Assembly (NCBI GenBank): GCA_034766995.1
Contig: CM068323.1
Span: 4,720,467-4,784,466, forward strand
Source of the DNA: Acanthacorydalis orientalis
Lineage: Eukaryota > Arthropoda > Insecta > Megaloptera > Corydalidae
Direction: 5' to 3'
DNA length: 64,000 bases
This document shows, piece after piece, positions 24,775 through 36,075 of this stretch (the first letter of the stretch is position 1; every line of letters begins with the position of its first letter). A program made the translations under genes and the position numbers. A model generated the notes under the pieces. It made no database searches, was not told where the DNA came from, and worked only from the letters and a program-made list of their open reading frames with translations.

Positions 24775-25689
24775 TACTTACAGCTAACCCAATAATTCGC
24801 ACTGAAATCTGCTATCATTTGTGAAAATCCAGTGCAATTGTCCTTTTCCTACAAATTTACTGTGTATCTAAATAAATATTAAATATGATAGGATAAATAC
24901 ATTGCTTGATAATCGATAGTTGATCGTGAAACTTTATACATTACTTGAAGGTTGATATACAAATAGAATCATACAAAACCACTGCAGCAAATTATTGAAG
25001 AGAAGCGTCATTTAAACGTATGCAATGTTGTCTTTGAAATTCAATCTGTTATTTAATATTGATCTTCAATCGTGCAACGTGTGATATTTTTATGAAGCAG
25101 CAAATGTATACAATTAATAAGATGTATGAAAGGTTACTGCGTTTTGTGTATTATTTTAATCGGTGCGATAAATTTGTTTGGTTTTTCTATACGGAAAAAA
25201 GTCGATATCGTGCAAGATTAAAGTAAAAATATCTATAATTCATATCGAAAACACCGGATTTACTATATATGAAACGTTGAAGAAACTATGACCTATCGCA
25301 CGATTATAAACATTGCCAACTGGCATTTATATATGCTAGAGCAAACTTTTTAGCACGTGCTCGAGGACGTTTGTGTCCAGTCGAATACATTTTGAATACT
25401 AAACATTTGAATCGATCATTTCAAAAAATACATAAGTCATGTTTTCTTCCAAATTGTTTTTTTTGATCGAAATTATGTCCTTGTGAGTAGTCTGATGTTC
25501 AGAATAAAAATTACATTAACCATGGCATGCCTAGCTGTCGAACCTGGTCATTCTTTTTTACCTAATGGCTGTGATTTTGGAGTTATTACAAAAAACTGTA
25601 TAAAAACATGATTGTATATATGTCTCAAAGTTAAAATTAATAAGGTTACTCAATCCAGCATAAAATTTTCGATAAAAGAAGTACAAATT
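24775..25689. other. AT-rich stretch, nothing recognised
   Basis: No frame, RNA or element end can be supported. Confidence 0.5.
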
Positions 25690-25870
25690 GAGAAGATTTT
25701 TGGATTTGATCCTCCTGTCGATACCCAAAATTTCCCAATTCTTTCAATTCCCGGGTACCGACGATACCGTCCACCTACCTGTCTACCTTTTTCTTAAAAT
25801 TCGACATCTGTATCTAAAAAAAGGAAGTGATCATCCATCCCACTTATTCTGGGATTTCCCAGGAATTTTT
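25690..25870. repeat. Solo end of the piggyBac-type element
   Basis: About 150 bp match 27028-27198 in direct orientation: CCTGTCGATACCCAAAATTT, TTCCCGGGTACC, CTTAAAATTCGA, AAAGGAAGTGATCATCC and TTCTGGGATTTCCCAGGA. It is best read as a detached left end of the element whose body is at 27295-28546. Confidence 0.6.
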
Positions 25871-25904
25871 TCGAACCACAGAACCACTAAACAACTAGTA
25901 CGAT

Positions 25905-27003
25905 GGCCGTGTCGTATAAAGAAGTCTTATATATCCAAAGTAAACGGAATGAAACTGTTAGAAATTGCTAAAAAATATTTAATTCGTGATCAAAACTTTT
26001 GGAAAACACTTATCTTTCCGATGAATCAAATGTGAAGTTATTTGGGTCTGACAGAGCGGTAAATAGTTTGGAGACTACCGAAAATTGAACATAAAAATAG
26101 AAATATGTGTGCAACAGTTAAGGGGACCCGGTGGTCTAGCGGCCTAAAATTTAAGCTATTTTAAAATATTTTTTTCTATATGAGGGTAATGAATAATGCT
26201 TTCAAATTTTTTTACACTTATTTTATTACTAATAAACTACACAAAAATGAAAATAAAGACAAAAAAAAATTTTTTTTTAAATTAGAAAAATGATGCTGAA
26301 GTCTCCCTCTCTAAAAAAATGGAATTGCGTGGTGAATGATGATTTATCTCTCCCTCTGATCTGAAATAAAACAGTTGACGAATTTTTAATTAGTATAAGT
26401 ATAGCTATCGCAGGAAGTAGAATAAAAAAAAAAATTGACAAAATGGCGCGTAGTCAAAAGTACAAGTTTGAAAACGACCAGTATTTTTGAATGTTTTGTT
26501 AATAAAAAAAATATAAATATTTTACGGAAACTATTAGTTTTACTTCCAGCGAGAGCTAGAACTATTCAGAATAACATATTAAAATTTCAGACAAATCGGT
26601 CAAGTAGTTTTTTTTTTCTGACCCCCGCAAGACGAAAAAAAGTAGTTTCGAGATAAACGCGTTTAAAGTTATCCACTCCACTTATTCTTCTACCTACCTG
26701 ACCTTCTAATGGGCTGTAGATCCTGAAATACTCTGAATTTCGTCATCAAATTTTAACAGTATATTTTTAAGATACTATACTTTCGAAAAAAAAATCGTTT
26801 TTTCGAAAATTCTAGACCACCGGGTCCCCTTAAACATGGAGGTGGCTCGGTAATGCTGTGGATCTATATAGCTGACTCTAGCACTGGAATTTATTGATAC
26901 CATGATGGATAAAATGAAAAATCTTTCCATTTTGAAAAATTATTTTAAATTATCTACCCAAAAATTAAAAATACAAGTGTATTACTTTCAGCAAGACAAC
27001 GTT
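25905..27003 (+). pseudogene. Tc1-like transposase fossil split by a MITE
   Basis: 25905-26118 and 26834-27003 join into one Tc1 transposase stretch: NRNMCATV before the insertion and KHGGGSVMLWICIADSSTG after it, the GGG-SVM-W motif of the family. FQQDN follows near 26990, the second-Asp motif. Frameshifts occur near 26030 (FPMNQM). The interruption is the TTAA MITE at 26123-26829. Confidence 0.82.
26123..26829 (+). mobile_element. TTAA-flanked MITE, copy c
   Basis: A 707-bp insertion framed by TTAA at 26119-26122 and 26830-26833. The ends are GGGGACCCGGTGGTCTAG and its perfect inverse. Removing it with one TTAA restores the Tc1 reading frame (T-V-K-H-G-G-G), so TTAA is a real target duplication. 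There is no coding capacity. Confidence 0.93.
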
Positions 27004-27027
27004 CTAGAGAAAAAATATTTTCATTAA

Positions 27028-28720
27028 CCGTCCTGTCAACACCTAAAATTTTCCAATTCATTCAATACCCGGGGTACCTGGATACCCACGATCTCGTCCA
27101 CCTACATGCCGACTCTTTTTTCTTAAAATTCGATAGCTGTATCTAAACAAAGGAAGTGATCATCCCCTCCACCTATTCTGGGATTTCCCAGGATTTTTGC
27201 CAATAAATTCTATAAAATAACTTGATCTTTGGATAAGATTTCGGCGAGTGCAGATGTGTAGAAAGATCTGGTATGGAAAGACTTCGCGATTCAAGAATTT
27301 TAAACATTTCTGGGCTTTTTGATTAACTCAAGAGTAAATAATTCTAATGTTTATCATACAACTGAGATGTGGCGGGCAACGTCTTATCTTTATATCGAGC
27401 TATTATGAGAATTAATAGATTTTGGAATATTCTACGATTTATTAGATTTGATGATGCTAATACTTGAAGAACTCGTATTGAAGAGGACAAAAATGCTCCT
27501 ATCGAGGTATTTGGACGACGATGAATTCAAAGTTAGCTACAATTTAAAAACCGAAAGAGTGCCTGGCGGTTGATTGACGAGCATCTTTACCCATTTCGAG
27601 GTAGAACGAAATTCACTCAGTATATACAATCGAAATTAGCAAAATATGGAATTAAAATCTGGTGGATTTGTGATGAAGAAAATTCATATCCATTACAAGG
27701 ACATGTTTATAATAGAAAAGATGCGGACGGTTGAGAAGTGAAAGACTTAGCTTTATTATATAAAGGATCAGGCAGAAATATTTCTATGGAATTGTTTTTT
27801 ACAATGCTACCCTTGGCGAAATTTCTTTTACCATGGAACCTTACAGTAGTTAGAACTTTGAAAAGGAACAAAAAATATATTCAGACGGAAATGGCTGCAT
27901 CTAAATCTCGTGAAATATACTTAACATTGTTTGGTTTCTATGAAAATGTTACAATTTGTTCTTATGTTGTAAATAAAAATAAATCTGTTATACTTTTTCA
28001 TCTACGATGCATTCGCATGTGACTCTGTAAGGGATAATGAAAAAAAAATAAAGAATTCATTATTATAATAAAATGAAAATTGGAGTCAATGGATCAGAGA
28101 TCAAATGCTTGGAAGGTACACTAGAAAAGGGCATTAAAGAGATGGTCTCTATCTTTTTTTATATTATAATTGATATTACGAGTTGAGCGGCTTATATTAT
28201 ATACTATGAAAATAATAAAATGATTAAAAACAGACGAAAGAGCACCGATGTTTTTTGCGCCAATTGGGAGAAAACTCTGCATGCTTATAATTCAAGATCG
28301 ATCGAGAAATGATCAAATAATGTGGAATTTTACAACAAAGCTTGTGCTACTAGAGTATGTTTGGTAAACAAATTAGTAACAGCAACACTCCTTTAACATC
28401 ACCCGAACAAACTATTGGATAGCACTGGAAGAAAAATTGTTCTAGGCTCATGCAATATATGTTATAATAAAGTAATAAAAAAATGGAGAAAGACCCGAAA
28501 ATCATGTAAAAAGACTATGTCTGATGAACATACTATAACACATTAATGAATGTGCTTAATAAAATCTAAGTTAAAATCTATTTTTGCTTTTGTATTGGCT
28601 TATTTATTTAGCTTATACATATTTTTCTATTCCCTTGTAATTTTTATACTCATAGGATGCGTGTGGAAACCCGGGTACCCCTGGTATTGAAGAGAGGGGT
28701 TGCCAACTTTTTAACACTTG
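27028..28720 (+). mobile_element. piggyBac-type element, degraded
   Basis: Follows TTAA at 27024-27027. The left subterminal TTCAATACCCGGGGTACC is matched in inverse orientation near 28665-28690 (CCCGGGTACCCCTGGTATTGAA), and another TTAA lies near 28710. The body encodes the transposase remains at 27295-28546. The exact right end is uncertain. Confidence 0.65.
27295..28546 (+). pseudogene. piggyBac transposase fossil
   Basis: Fragments in several frames appear in family order. First RINRFWNILRFIRFDDANT. Then LLYKGSGRNISMELFFTMLP, which fits the DNFFTS region with Asp replaced (MELFFT). Then LTVVRTLKRNKKYIQTEMA, and last a Cys-containing tail (GSCNICYNKVIKKW) like the C-terminal zinc-binding region. 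Stops and frameshifts throughout make it inactive. Confidence 0.85.
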
Positions 28721-28917
28721 ATAAGATACTTTTTTTTTGAAAAAATGAAAACTTAGAATGGAAATCACTGTAAAATGATCCAAATAACGAGGATCTGGCT
28801 GGGCTAAACTCTATTTTACCATTAAGTCAAAAGATTTTGAACGAGAAAGTGCAAAAGGGTATCTGGGTATTGATAGGAAAGCTGACAAAGAATAAAAAAT
28901 TTTCCACATGATATGTA

Positions 28918-30214
28918 CGAGGGTGGTCCCAGAAGTACCCGACCCAACAAAGAAAACACGAAAATTTTGGAAAAAAATATATTTATTTTTCAACATAATC
29001 TCCTTTCAGCTCTATACACTTTTCCCAGCGATGTTCAATAAGTTCGATACCCTTTTTATAATAAGAACTGCCTTGCTCCTCAAAATACCCATTAACTGCC
29101 GACATCACTTCTTCATCGTTGGGAAATCTTTGACCACTGAGCCATTTTTTCAAGTTTGGGAACAGAAAATAATCCGAGGGGGCTAAATCTGGCGAATATG
29201 GTGCATGAGGTAGCAATTCAAACTTTAATTCATTAATGTTGGCCATTGCAATAACGGATTGGTGAGCTGGTGCATTGTCTTGATGAGACAATACTTTCTT
29301 CTTAGCCAAATGCGGCCGTTTTTGCTTGATTTCTTCGCTCAAACGTTGCAATAAGTTCGCATAATACTCGCCGTTGATAGTTTTTTTCCTTTTTCAAGAT
29401 AGTCAATGAAAATTATCCCACGCGCATCCCAAAAAAACCGACGCCATGACCTTGCCTGCAGATGAAACGGTCTTCGCCTTCTTTGGAGCCGGTTCTCCCT
29501 TTTCAGTCCATTGTTTTGATTGTTCTTTTATCTCGGGTGTGAAGTGATGGACCCATGTTTCATCCATGGTTATGACACGGCGCAAAAATTCCGCTTTGTT
29601 GCTGTGAAACTTCGCTAAACACTCAATTGAAACATCTTCAAGACACTGTTTTTGCTTGAGTGTGAGCAAACGCGGCACCCATCTTGCACACAGCTTTCTC
29701 ATGTCCAAATTTTCGGATAATATGCGATGTACCGCACTTTTTGAAATGCCTACTATGTCTGCTAGCTCGCGCACTTTCAGTCGACGATCATCCAGTACCG
29801 CTTTGTGGATTTTCTTCACCATTTCTGGAGTCGTCACCTCATTTGGTCGACCACTGCGATGCTCGTCTTGGCACCTCGTCCGGCCTCGTTTAAACTCTGC
29901 TACCCAATATTTCACTGTTATAAACGAAGGAGTACACTTATCCAGAGTAGAATCCAGTTCAGCTTTTATATTGGTTGGGGTGAGGCCTTTCAAATAAAAG
30001 TATTGTATCACGTAACGATGACCAATTTTTTCCATTTTCACAAATTCACTGAAAACGTTCACTATTGATGGCTGCCAAACAAATACTAAACAACGTGGCG
30101 TCCTTAAACTTGAAACATATGCTTCATAGATTGTGTACTTTCTGATACAGTGATATTTTTCAAACAACTACCGCCATCTCTAGGTCAGGACGGGTACTTC
30201 TGGGACCACCCTCG
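28918..30214 (-). mobile_element. Mariner-A copy 4, full length
   Basis: Both terminal repeats and TA on each side (28916-28917 and 30215-30216) are present. At 1297 bp this is the reference length for the family in this window. Confidence 0.95.
28983..30035 (-). pseudogene. Mariner-A transposase, full length with two homopolymer indels
   Basis: Start MEKIGHRYV; end GDYVEK. Compared with the other copies there is one extra A in the run near 29430 (CCCAAAAAAACCG) and two extra T near 29391. The net change is +3, so the frame recovers, but the stretch between reads FLGCAWDNFH-stop. Everything before MASVF and after MQRLSEE is intact, with all three catalytic Asp. Confidence 0.92.
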
Positions 30215-31610
30215 TAGTATGTAAGACACATGGGGTAAGAAGCGAAACACGATATATATGCAAATTCTGTGAAGTATCGTTGCACAAAGGAAACTATTTC
30301 ACCAATTATCATACTAAAAAACAATACTACTATTATTTATGTACAACTCCTGAAAATTTCAATGAAATATATTAATTACAAAAGTAATTATCGCGGTTTT
30401 GATACACATATGTTGAAATATTTCTATATCATCAAAGTACTCCGTTCTATATGAAAGTTTTAGCAAAAATTACCCGATGCAAATGTGTTAAGAAGTTATA
30501 AATAAAATTATATATATTATTGCAATAAAAACAGTTTACATGGACCATTACAATTTGTTAATAAAAAAAAATAATTTCGATATCGTTTCACAAGAAATAA
30601 ATTACCAGAGAAATAGAGAAATGGCAAAAATAAATTTTACTTTTTTCTCTAGAAATTCTCGAGAAGAAACACTACTCTGACATAACCACTCTAGAACATC
30701 GTCGGGAAAAGTAAATAGAAAATATGTTGAAAAACAAATGAAAATCAGTCCAAAAAAATGTTTTCTTGTTCATATCCGATACTTGTCATCCTACCTTCGT
30801 ACGTTTGTTTTTAATTTCTATTCGAATCGCAATTAAAGTTAATAAAAATATGAAAAACAAAATAACTTGATTGGTAAAACTAATCAAATGCGTTCCATTT
30901 CTAATGTGTGAATATCACACACTTTATCAGAACAAATAATTGTTCTTTCTATAGAATTTTTAATCGAATAATATTATCGATTACAATTATTTATTATTTA
31001 AAATCGATTCGACTTTTATAACAAATCCTAAACAACTTCCCTGCGTCCATTCATTCGCCAAGTTAATTGCTTGTAACGCAGTAAAAAAAAAATAATATTT
31101 CTTAATTAAGCAACACACTATATCATAATACACCTATTGATATTAACGACCATAAACATCATTGTATTTACTTATAGTATAATACAACTAGTTACAATTC
31201 ATTTGTAATTACAACAGTAATTGCTGTATATAAATGAAAAATGTTGAGATTAAAAACGCACATTGTCTTGATGATTATTAGAAATGTTTCTGTCTCTTAT
31301 TTGCTTAGTGAAATTTTTTGTTCCATTTGTTTTAAGTGGATCAGGGGATATAGCAAAAGCTAGTAAGTAATTTGTTATGATGTTTTTCTTTTTTTAAAAA
31401 AAAAAATAGTAGATATCTTTATATATGAAATATTAAATTGAATAAAATAGATTAGATTGTAGTAAATACTGACATCTAAATAGTAAATAATATTGTGAAA
31501 AAGATTTGAAGTGTTGTTTAGTCTCTCAAAAATGTATGGGAAGTACAATCAGACAAGGATCAGAATTTTATAAATTTTTAAATAGCAAAAAAAATTAAAA
31601 GTGATATATA
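30215..31610. other. AT-rich stretch, nothing recognised
   Basis: No frame over 61 codons, no element ends, no RNA. Confidence 0.5.
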
Positions 31611-32521
31611 CGAGGTCAGACAATTAAGTAATGCGACCGATTTTTTTTCTCGGCCTGTGGTAACACTGCGAACCTGTAACTCCGCCACCGTAATAGCAGA
31701 TCCCTACTCTCTCGATTGAGACCTTGACCACCCTCGTACGATCATTTCTTCGCCAGCTGTTTAGTGTTTTGTAACAACGCACGAGTAGTGCATGTCACGA
31801 TGAACATCGCTCAAGATTGTCTCGAGCAGGTTGAAAGTGATCCTACTCTTCTCGATCGAGTTATTACTGGTGATGAAAGTTGGTTCTTTCAATATGACCC
31901 CGAAACTAAACGACAAAGCCAACAGTGGCTGTCCCCTGGAGCACCAAGGCCAAAGAAGGCGAGAATGAGCAAGTCCAAAGTGAAAACCATGTTGATTTGC
32001 TTCTTCGACAGCAAAGGGGTGGTTCACAAAGAGTTCGTACCACCTGGACAAACCGTAAATCAAGTATTCTACCGCAATGTGCTCGAAAAATTACGAAAAA
32101 GGGTGCTCAGAGTGCGTCCAGAGATCGCGAAGACTTGGGTTCTGCATCACGACAATGCTCCCTGTCACAGTGCGTCCAGTGTCTCTCAGTTTTTGGCGTC
32201 TAAAGGCATCGCAACGTTACCACAACCGCCCTATTCACCGGACATGTCACCCTGCGACTTTTTCCTATTCCCCCATATGAAAAAATTCGTCAAAGGTCGA
32301 CATTTTGACTCCGTTGAAGATATCCAAGAATCTGTGACGAGGGTACTCGGAGAGGTCCCACAAGAAGTGTTCCAGAATTGTTACGAAAACTGGAAAACTC
32401 GCTGGAATAAGTGTATAGATGCGGGAGGGGACTACTTTGAAGGGGATCGCAGCGATGTTCCTTAATTTTTAAATATACTCGATTTTTGAATTTTGTCGCA
32501 TTCCTTAATTGTCTGACCTCG
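31611..32521 (+). mobile_element. Mariner-E copy 1, lacking the DNA-binding half
   Basis: Terminal repeats CGAGGTCAGACAATTAAGTA and its inverse are flanked by TA (31609-31610 and 32522-32523). At 911 bp it is short by the size of the helix-turn-helix region. Confidence 0.93.
31800..32465 (+). CDS. Mariner-E transposase catalytic domain, open frame
   Basis: 221 codons from MNIAQDCLEQ (the frame is open upstream to 31764) to DRSDVP-stop. The first Asp is in ITGDESWFFQYDPETKRQ, the second in LHHDNAPCHS, the third in MSPCDFFLFPHMK, 34 residues after the second. The catalytic DD34D domain is therefore complete and open. The helix-turn-helix domains that recognise the terminal repeats are absent: the 5' leader joins directly to the end of that region. 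The copy at 45405 shares this, so the deletion predates both insertions. Such a protein could in theory be expressed but should not bind ends specifically. Confidence 0.85.
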   Translation: MNIAQDCLEQVESDPTLLDRVITGDESWFFQYDPETKRQSQQWLSPGAPRPKKARMSKSKVKTMLICFFDSKGVVHKEFVPPGQTVNQVFYRNVLEKLRKRVLRVRPEIAKTWVLHHDNAPCHSASSVSQFLASKGIATLPQPPYSPDMSPCDFFLFPHMKKFVKGRHFDSVEDIQESVTRVLGEVPQEVFQNCYENWKTRWNKCIDAGGDYFEGDRSDVP

Positions 32522-32527
32522 TATATA

Positions 32528-32985
32528 TATAATGGCCGAAAAAAGTATGGGTATAATTAACATTTTTGTAATTGAAAGGGTATAATTAATATTTTGTAAC
32601 AAATTTATTTATTAATGTATTATTGATTTAAGAATGTAACAATAATTTATTCGAATTGCAAAAAAATGGCATTAATTAAAATAGTCTCACAAGTATTGGC
32701 ACAACTTTTAGTAATTTGAATTTCACTGAAAAGTATTTTCAGAAGCTTGAAATTAATTAGTATGACGGTGAACCTTTACTCTCCCTATCACCTCTTTTAA
32801 TCTATTTGGCATCGAAAAAAACGATTTGTACGACATATCCGGTTTTATATTTCCATATTCGAGTGCAATCACTTCCTTTAATTGAGATTTATTAGTTATT
32901 TTATGATTATTTGATCTTTCTATCTAGTGTATCTCACAAATGCTCAATCGGATTTCAATAAGGAGATTGTACAGTCACTTCCTCT
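32528..32985 (-). pseudogene. Tc1-like fossil, C-terminal part
   Basis: The left end GGCCGAAAAAAGTATGGG is Tc1-like. The minus strand reads SPYxNPIEHL near 32950 (the SPDLNPIEHLW motif, with stops for Leu and Trp). SMPNRLKEVIGRV lies near 32800. No intact frame. Confidence 0.72.
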
Positions 32986-33955
32986 CTTTGAGATTTATTA
33001 GTGATATTACAGGGATTGACAGTTTATTCGTTAATAAGAGCCACATGTAATTCTTTTCATACATTTATGAATGGTCAAGAGCCACAGGAAATATTATTTT
33101 AAAATTGTATTTATAAATGTCTATTTCCCCGTCTTTTGTCTAAGAGACCGCGTTAAAAGTTGCATTTTTATTATTTATATTACAGGATTTATTAGTTATA
33201 TTACAGGAGTGGGCAGTTTATTCGATAATAAGAGCCACATGTAATTCTTTTCATACATCTGTGGATGTTCAAGAGCCACAGAAAATATTATTTTAAAATT
33301 GTATTTATAAATGTCTATTTCCCTGTCTATTGTCTAAGAAACCGTGTTAAAAGTTGCATTTTTATTATTTACATTACAGGGTTTATTAGGTATATTACAG
33401 GGGTGGGCAGTTTATAAGATAATAAGAGCCACATGTAATTCTTTTCATACATTTGTGAATGGTCAAGAGCCACAGGAAATATTATTTTAAAATTGTATTT
33501 ATAAATGTCTATTTCCCTGTCTATTGTCTAAGAGACCGTGTTAAAAGTTGCATTTTTATTATTTATATTACAGGATTTATTAGTCATATTACAAGGGTGG
33601 GCAGGTTATTCGATAATAAGAGCCACATGTAATTCTTTTCATACATTTGTGAATGGTCAAGAGCCACAGAAAATATTATTTTAAAATTATATTTATAAAT
33701 GTCTATTTCCCTGTCTATTGTCTAAGAGACCGTGTTGAAAATTGCATTTTTCTTATTTATATTACAGGGTTTATTAGTTACATTACAGGGGTGGGCAGTT
33801 TATTCGTTAATAAGAGCCACATGTAATTCTTTTCATACATTTGTGAATGTTCAAGAGCCACAGGAAATATTATTTTATTTTTTTTTATATGTATATAATG
33901 TCTATTTCCCTGTTTATTGTCGAAGAGACCGTGTTAAAAGTTCCATTTTTAAAGA
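32985..33955 (+). repeat. Five tandem units of 194 bp with hAT-like ends
   Basis: AGAGCCACAT occurs at 33037, 33231, 33425, 33619 and 33813, a strict 194-bp step. Each unit contains CAGGGGTGGGCAGTTTATTC or a close variant, then AGAGCCACATGTAATTC, and later AAGAGCCACAGGAAATAT. CAGGGGTGGGCA with a nearby GAGCCACA resembles known hAT-family ends, so the array may derive from a hAT MITE. The 88-codon frame inside is incidental. Confidence 0.85.
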
Positions 33956-34274
33956 TATTTTTCTCAAAAATTTACACGGTAACCCTTCCCGATTGTAGTT
34001 TTACTGCATTCAGCAAGTCTTAATTAACAAAATTGTTCGGTTACATATTTTTTTTAAGGATTGTTCATAATAGTAGTGCCACCTTAAACAGCAGTTTGGA
34101 CACATAATACATATGAATGTTTGAAAAGATAATATGAATTATCTATTTATGCATAAAATATTCTTATATTGGTACATACTATAATACTATAGATTATTAA
34201 TATAAAAGTTTAGGAAAAATGGCAATGAAACATAGCATTGTCTTGGGATTCGCAGTTTGTCCATCGTTAATATA

Positions 34275-34760
34275 TACACTGGCCGAAAAAAGTATTGGCC
34301 CAATTAAGATTTTCAGTTATAAATATTTCTTAGTTCGGTATCTGAAATTATTTTATCGAAAATTTTCTTGTTTTATACATAAACATTTGTTGTATACTTG
34401 ATAACATACAAAAAACGAACAGTTTTAAATCATTAAATTAAAAAAAACACCCGCTTACTAAAACAACTTCATGTTTTCTGTGAAAAAAGTATTGGTATTA
34501 TTCCAATTACCTTTAAATTAATAGATAAAATAATAAAAGTAAATGACGAGTTGGTAATCTATTTCTTCTAATCGTCTTCTTTAGCCTGTTCGACATTGAT
34601 AAAACTTTTTTTCTGTCATTTTCTGCTATTGTTTTTTTCATTTATCTGTAAACACCTCTTTTGATTGAAATTTGTTGTTGATATGACGTTCTCTTATTGT
34701 TTAATCTAGTAAATTTCAGTTTTATATTAGGTGATTGCGGAGGCGTGTTTAAGAGTTGTA
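34275..34760 (-). pseudogene. Tc1-like fossil
   Basis: The left end ACACTGGCCGAAAAAAGTAT is followed by a second internal repeat (GTGAAAAAAGTATTGG at 34480). The minus strand keeps VLSMSNRLKKTIRR near 34560-34620. It is the same family as the copy at 12694. Confidence 0.68.
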
Positions 34761-34769
34761 GGACAATTT

Positions 34770-34900
34770 CTCTGGATAAAAACCCCCCGGGCAGAAATCC
34801 CCCGTCAATAATCCCCTGGACAATTACTCCCGTGTAAAAAAAACCGGAAATTAATCCTCCGTGTAAAAAACCCTACGTATAAGAATAAAAAGTATTTAAA
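34770..34900. repeat. Short C-run periodic tract
   Basis: Runs of C or CC(T/G) occur every 12-18 bp (AACCCCCCGGG, ATCCCCCGTC, ATCCCCTGG, CTCCCGTG, ATCCTCCGTG). No function is suggested by the sequence. Confidence 0.4.
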
Positions 34901-34935
34901 AAATATTTTCTTTACACAACATACAATGGATATGT

Positions 34936-36016
34936 TACCGGCAAAGTCCGACGACCAGGCAAAGTTCAACTTTTCCTAGGCAAACTGAGATTTGCCCGGC
35001 CGCCGTCAGGCAAAGTCCTACTTTGACTAGTTAGTGTATATCCTGATAATATATATTTTATAAATTATGATTTATAAAATTAAAATTAGATCACCTTCAC
35101 CATCACCTTCATCCATACTCTCACACCTCTACACCGGACTGTATACCTGCGCTCGATCAAATCAAAAAAGTGTGAGGTTGAGGGTGAAGTTGATCTAATT
35201 TTAATTTTATAAATCAAGATATATATTGACAAGTCAATGTCCGTCTTTGACTAATCAATATATAATCCTGATTTATAAAATTAAAATTTGATCACTGTCA
35301 CCCATACCTTCATCCTCAAATTTATCCTCACCCTCATACCTCTACTCCGGGCTGTATATGTGCGCTCGGCCGGGTCAAAAATGGGTAAGGGCGAAGGTGT
35401 GGGTAAAGGTAATCTAGTTTCAATTTTATAAATCAGGATATATATTGACAAGTCATTGTCCGACTTTGACTAATCAATATATATCCATATTTATAAAATT
35501 AAAATTATATCATCCTCTTCTTCATCCTTCCCTTCACCATCATCATCAGGGATGTGTACCTGCACTCGACCGGGTCAAAAAGGGTGAGGGTGAAGATAAT
35601 CTAATTTTAATTTTTAAAATTAGTGTGTATATATATATATATATTGATTCGTCTAAGTCGGAAGTAGAACCTCTACTCAAGGCTGTATACCTGCGCTTGG
35701 CCTGGTCAAAAAAGAGTGAAGATGTGGGTGAACGTAATCTAATTTTAATTTTATAAATCAGGATATATATTGACTAGTCAAAGTCATAATGAGCACTTCT
35801 ACAAAGAATTGTATATCTGCGCTTGGACGGGACAAAAAAGGTTAGGGTGAGTGTGATCCAGTTTTCATTTTATAAATCAGAATATATATTGACTAGTCAA
35901 AGTTGGACTTTGCTTGGTCGTCAAACTTTGCCTACAACATGTCGGCGAAGTTGGACATTGACTGACGACGGCAGGGCAAACCGCAGTTTGCCTAGTCAAA
36001 GTCGGACTTTGCCGGT
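34936..36016. mobile_element. Foldback element built of tandem hairpins
   Basis: Starts ACCGGCAAAGTCCGAC and ends with the inverse (GTCGGACTTTGCCGGT). The terminal inverted repeats extend over about 100 bp (34936-35040 against 35888-36016) and are themselves made of GGCAAAGTC/GACTTTGCC pieces. The interior holds three palindromic units (about 35068-35215, 35270-35437, 35490-35625) and two half units. Each has arms (A/T)TTATAAAATTAAAATT...GATC and a core of TGTATACCTGCGCTCG-type sequence. It is non-coding; foldback/MITE is the best class. Confidence 0.78.
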
Positions 36017-36018
36017 TT

Positions 36019-36038
36019 TATATATATATATATATGTA

Positions 36039-36073
<35 letters not shown>
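36019..36073. repeat. (TA)n array at the RTE 3' end
   Basis: TA tract with one GTAATG interruption. It joins the (ATC)n tail of the RTE copy at 36074. Confidence 0.9.

Positions 36074-36075
<2 letters not shown>

Noticed and set aside
32985..33955. CRISPR-like array (regular repeat spacing)
   Set aside because: The whole 194-bp unit is repeated with no unique spacers, in an insect-type genome with introns.
33732..33998. 88-codon hydrophobic frame as a small membrane protein
   Set aside because: It spans a unit of the 194-bp tandem repeat and is not conserved in the other units.
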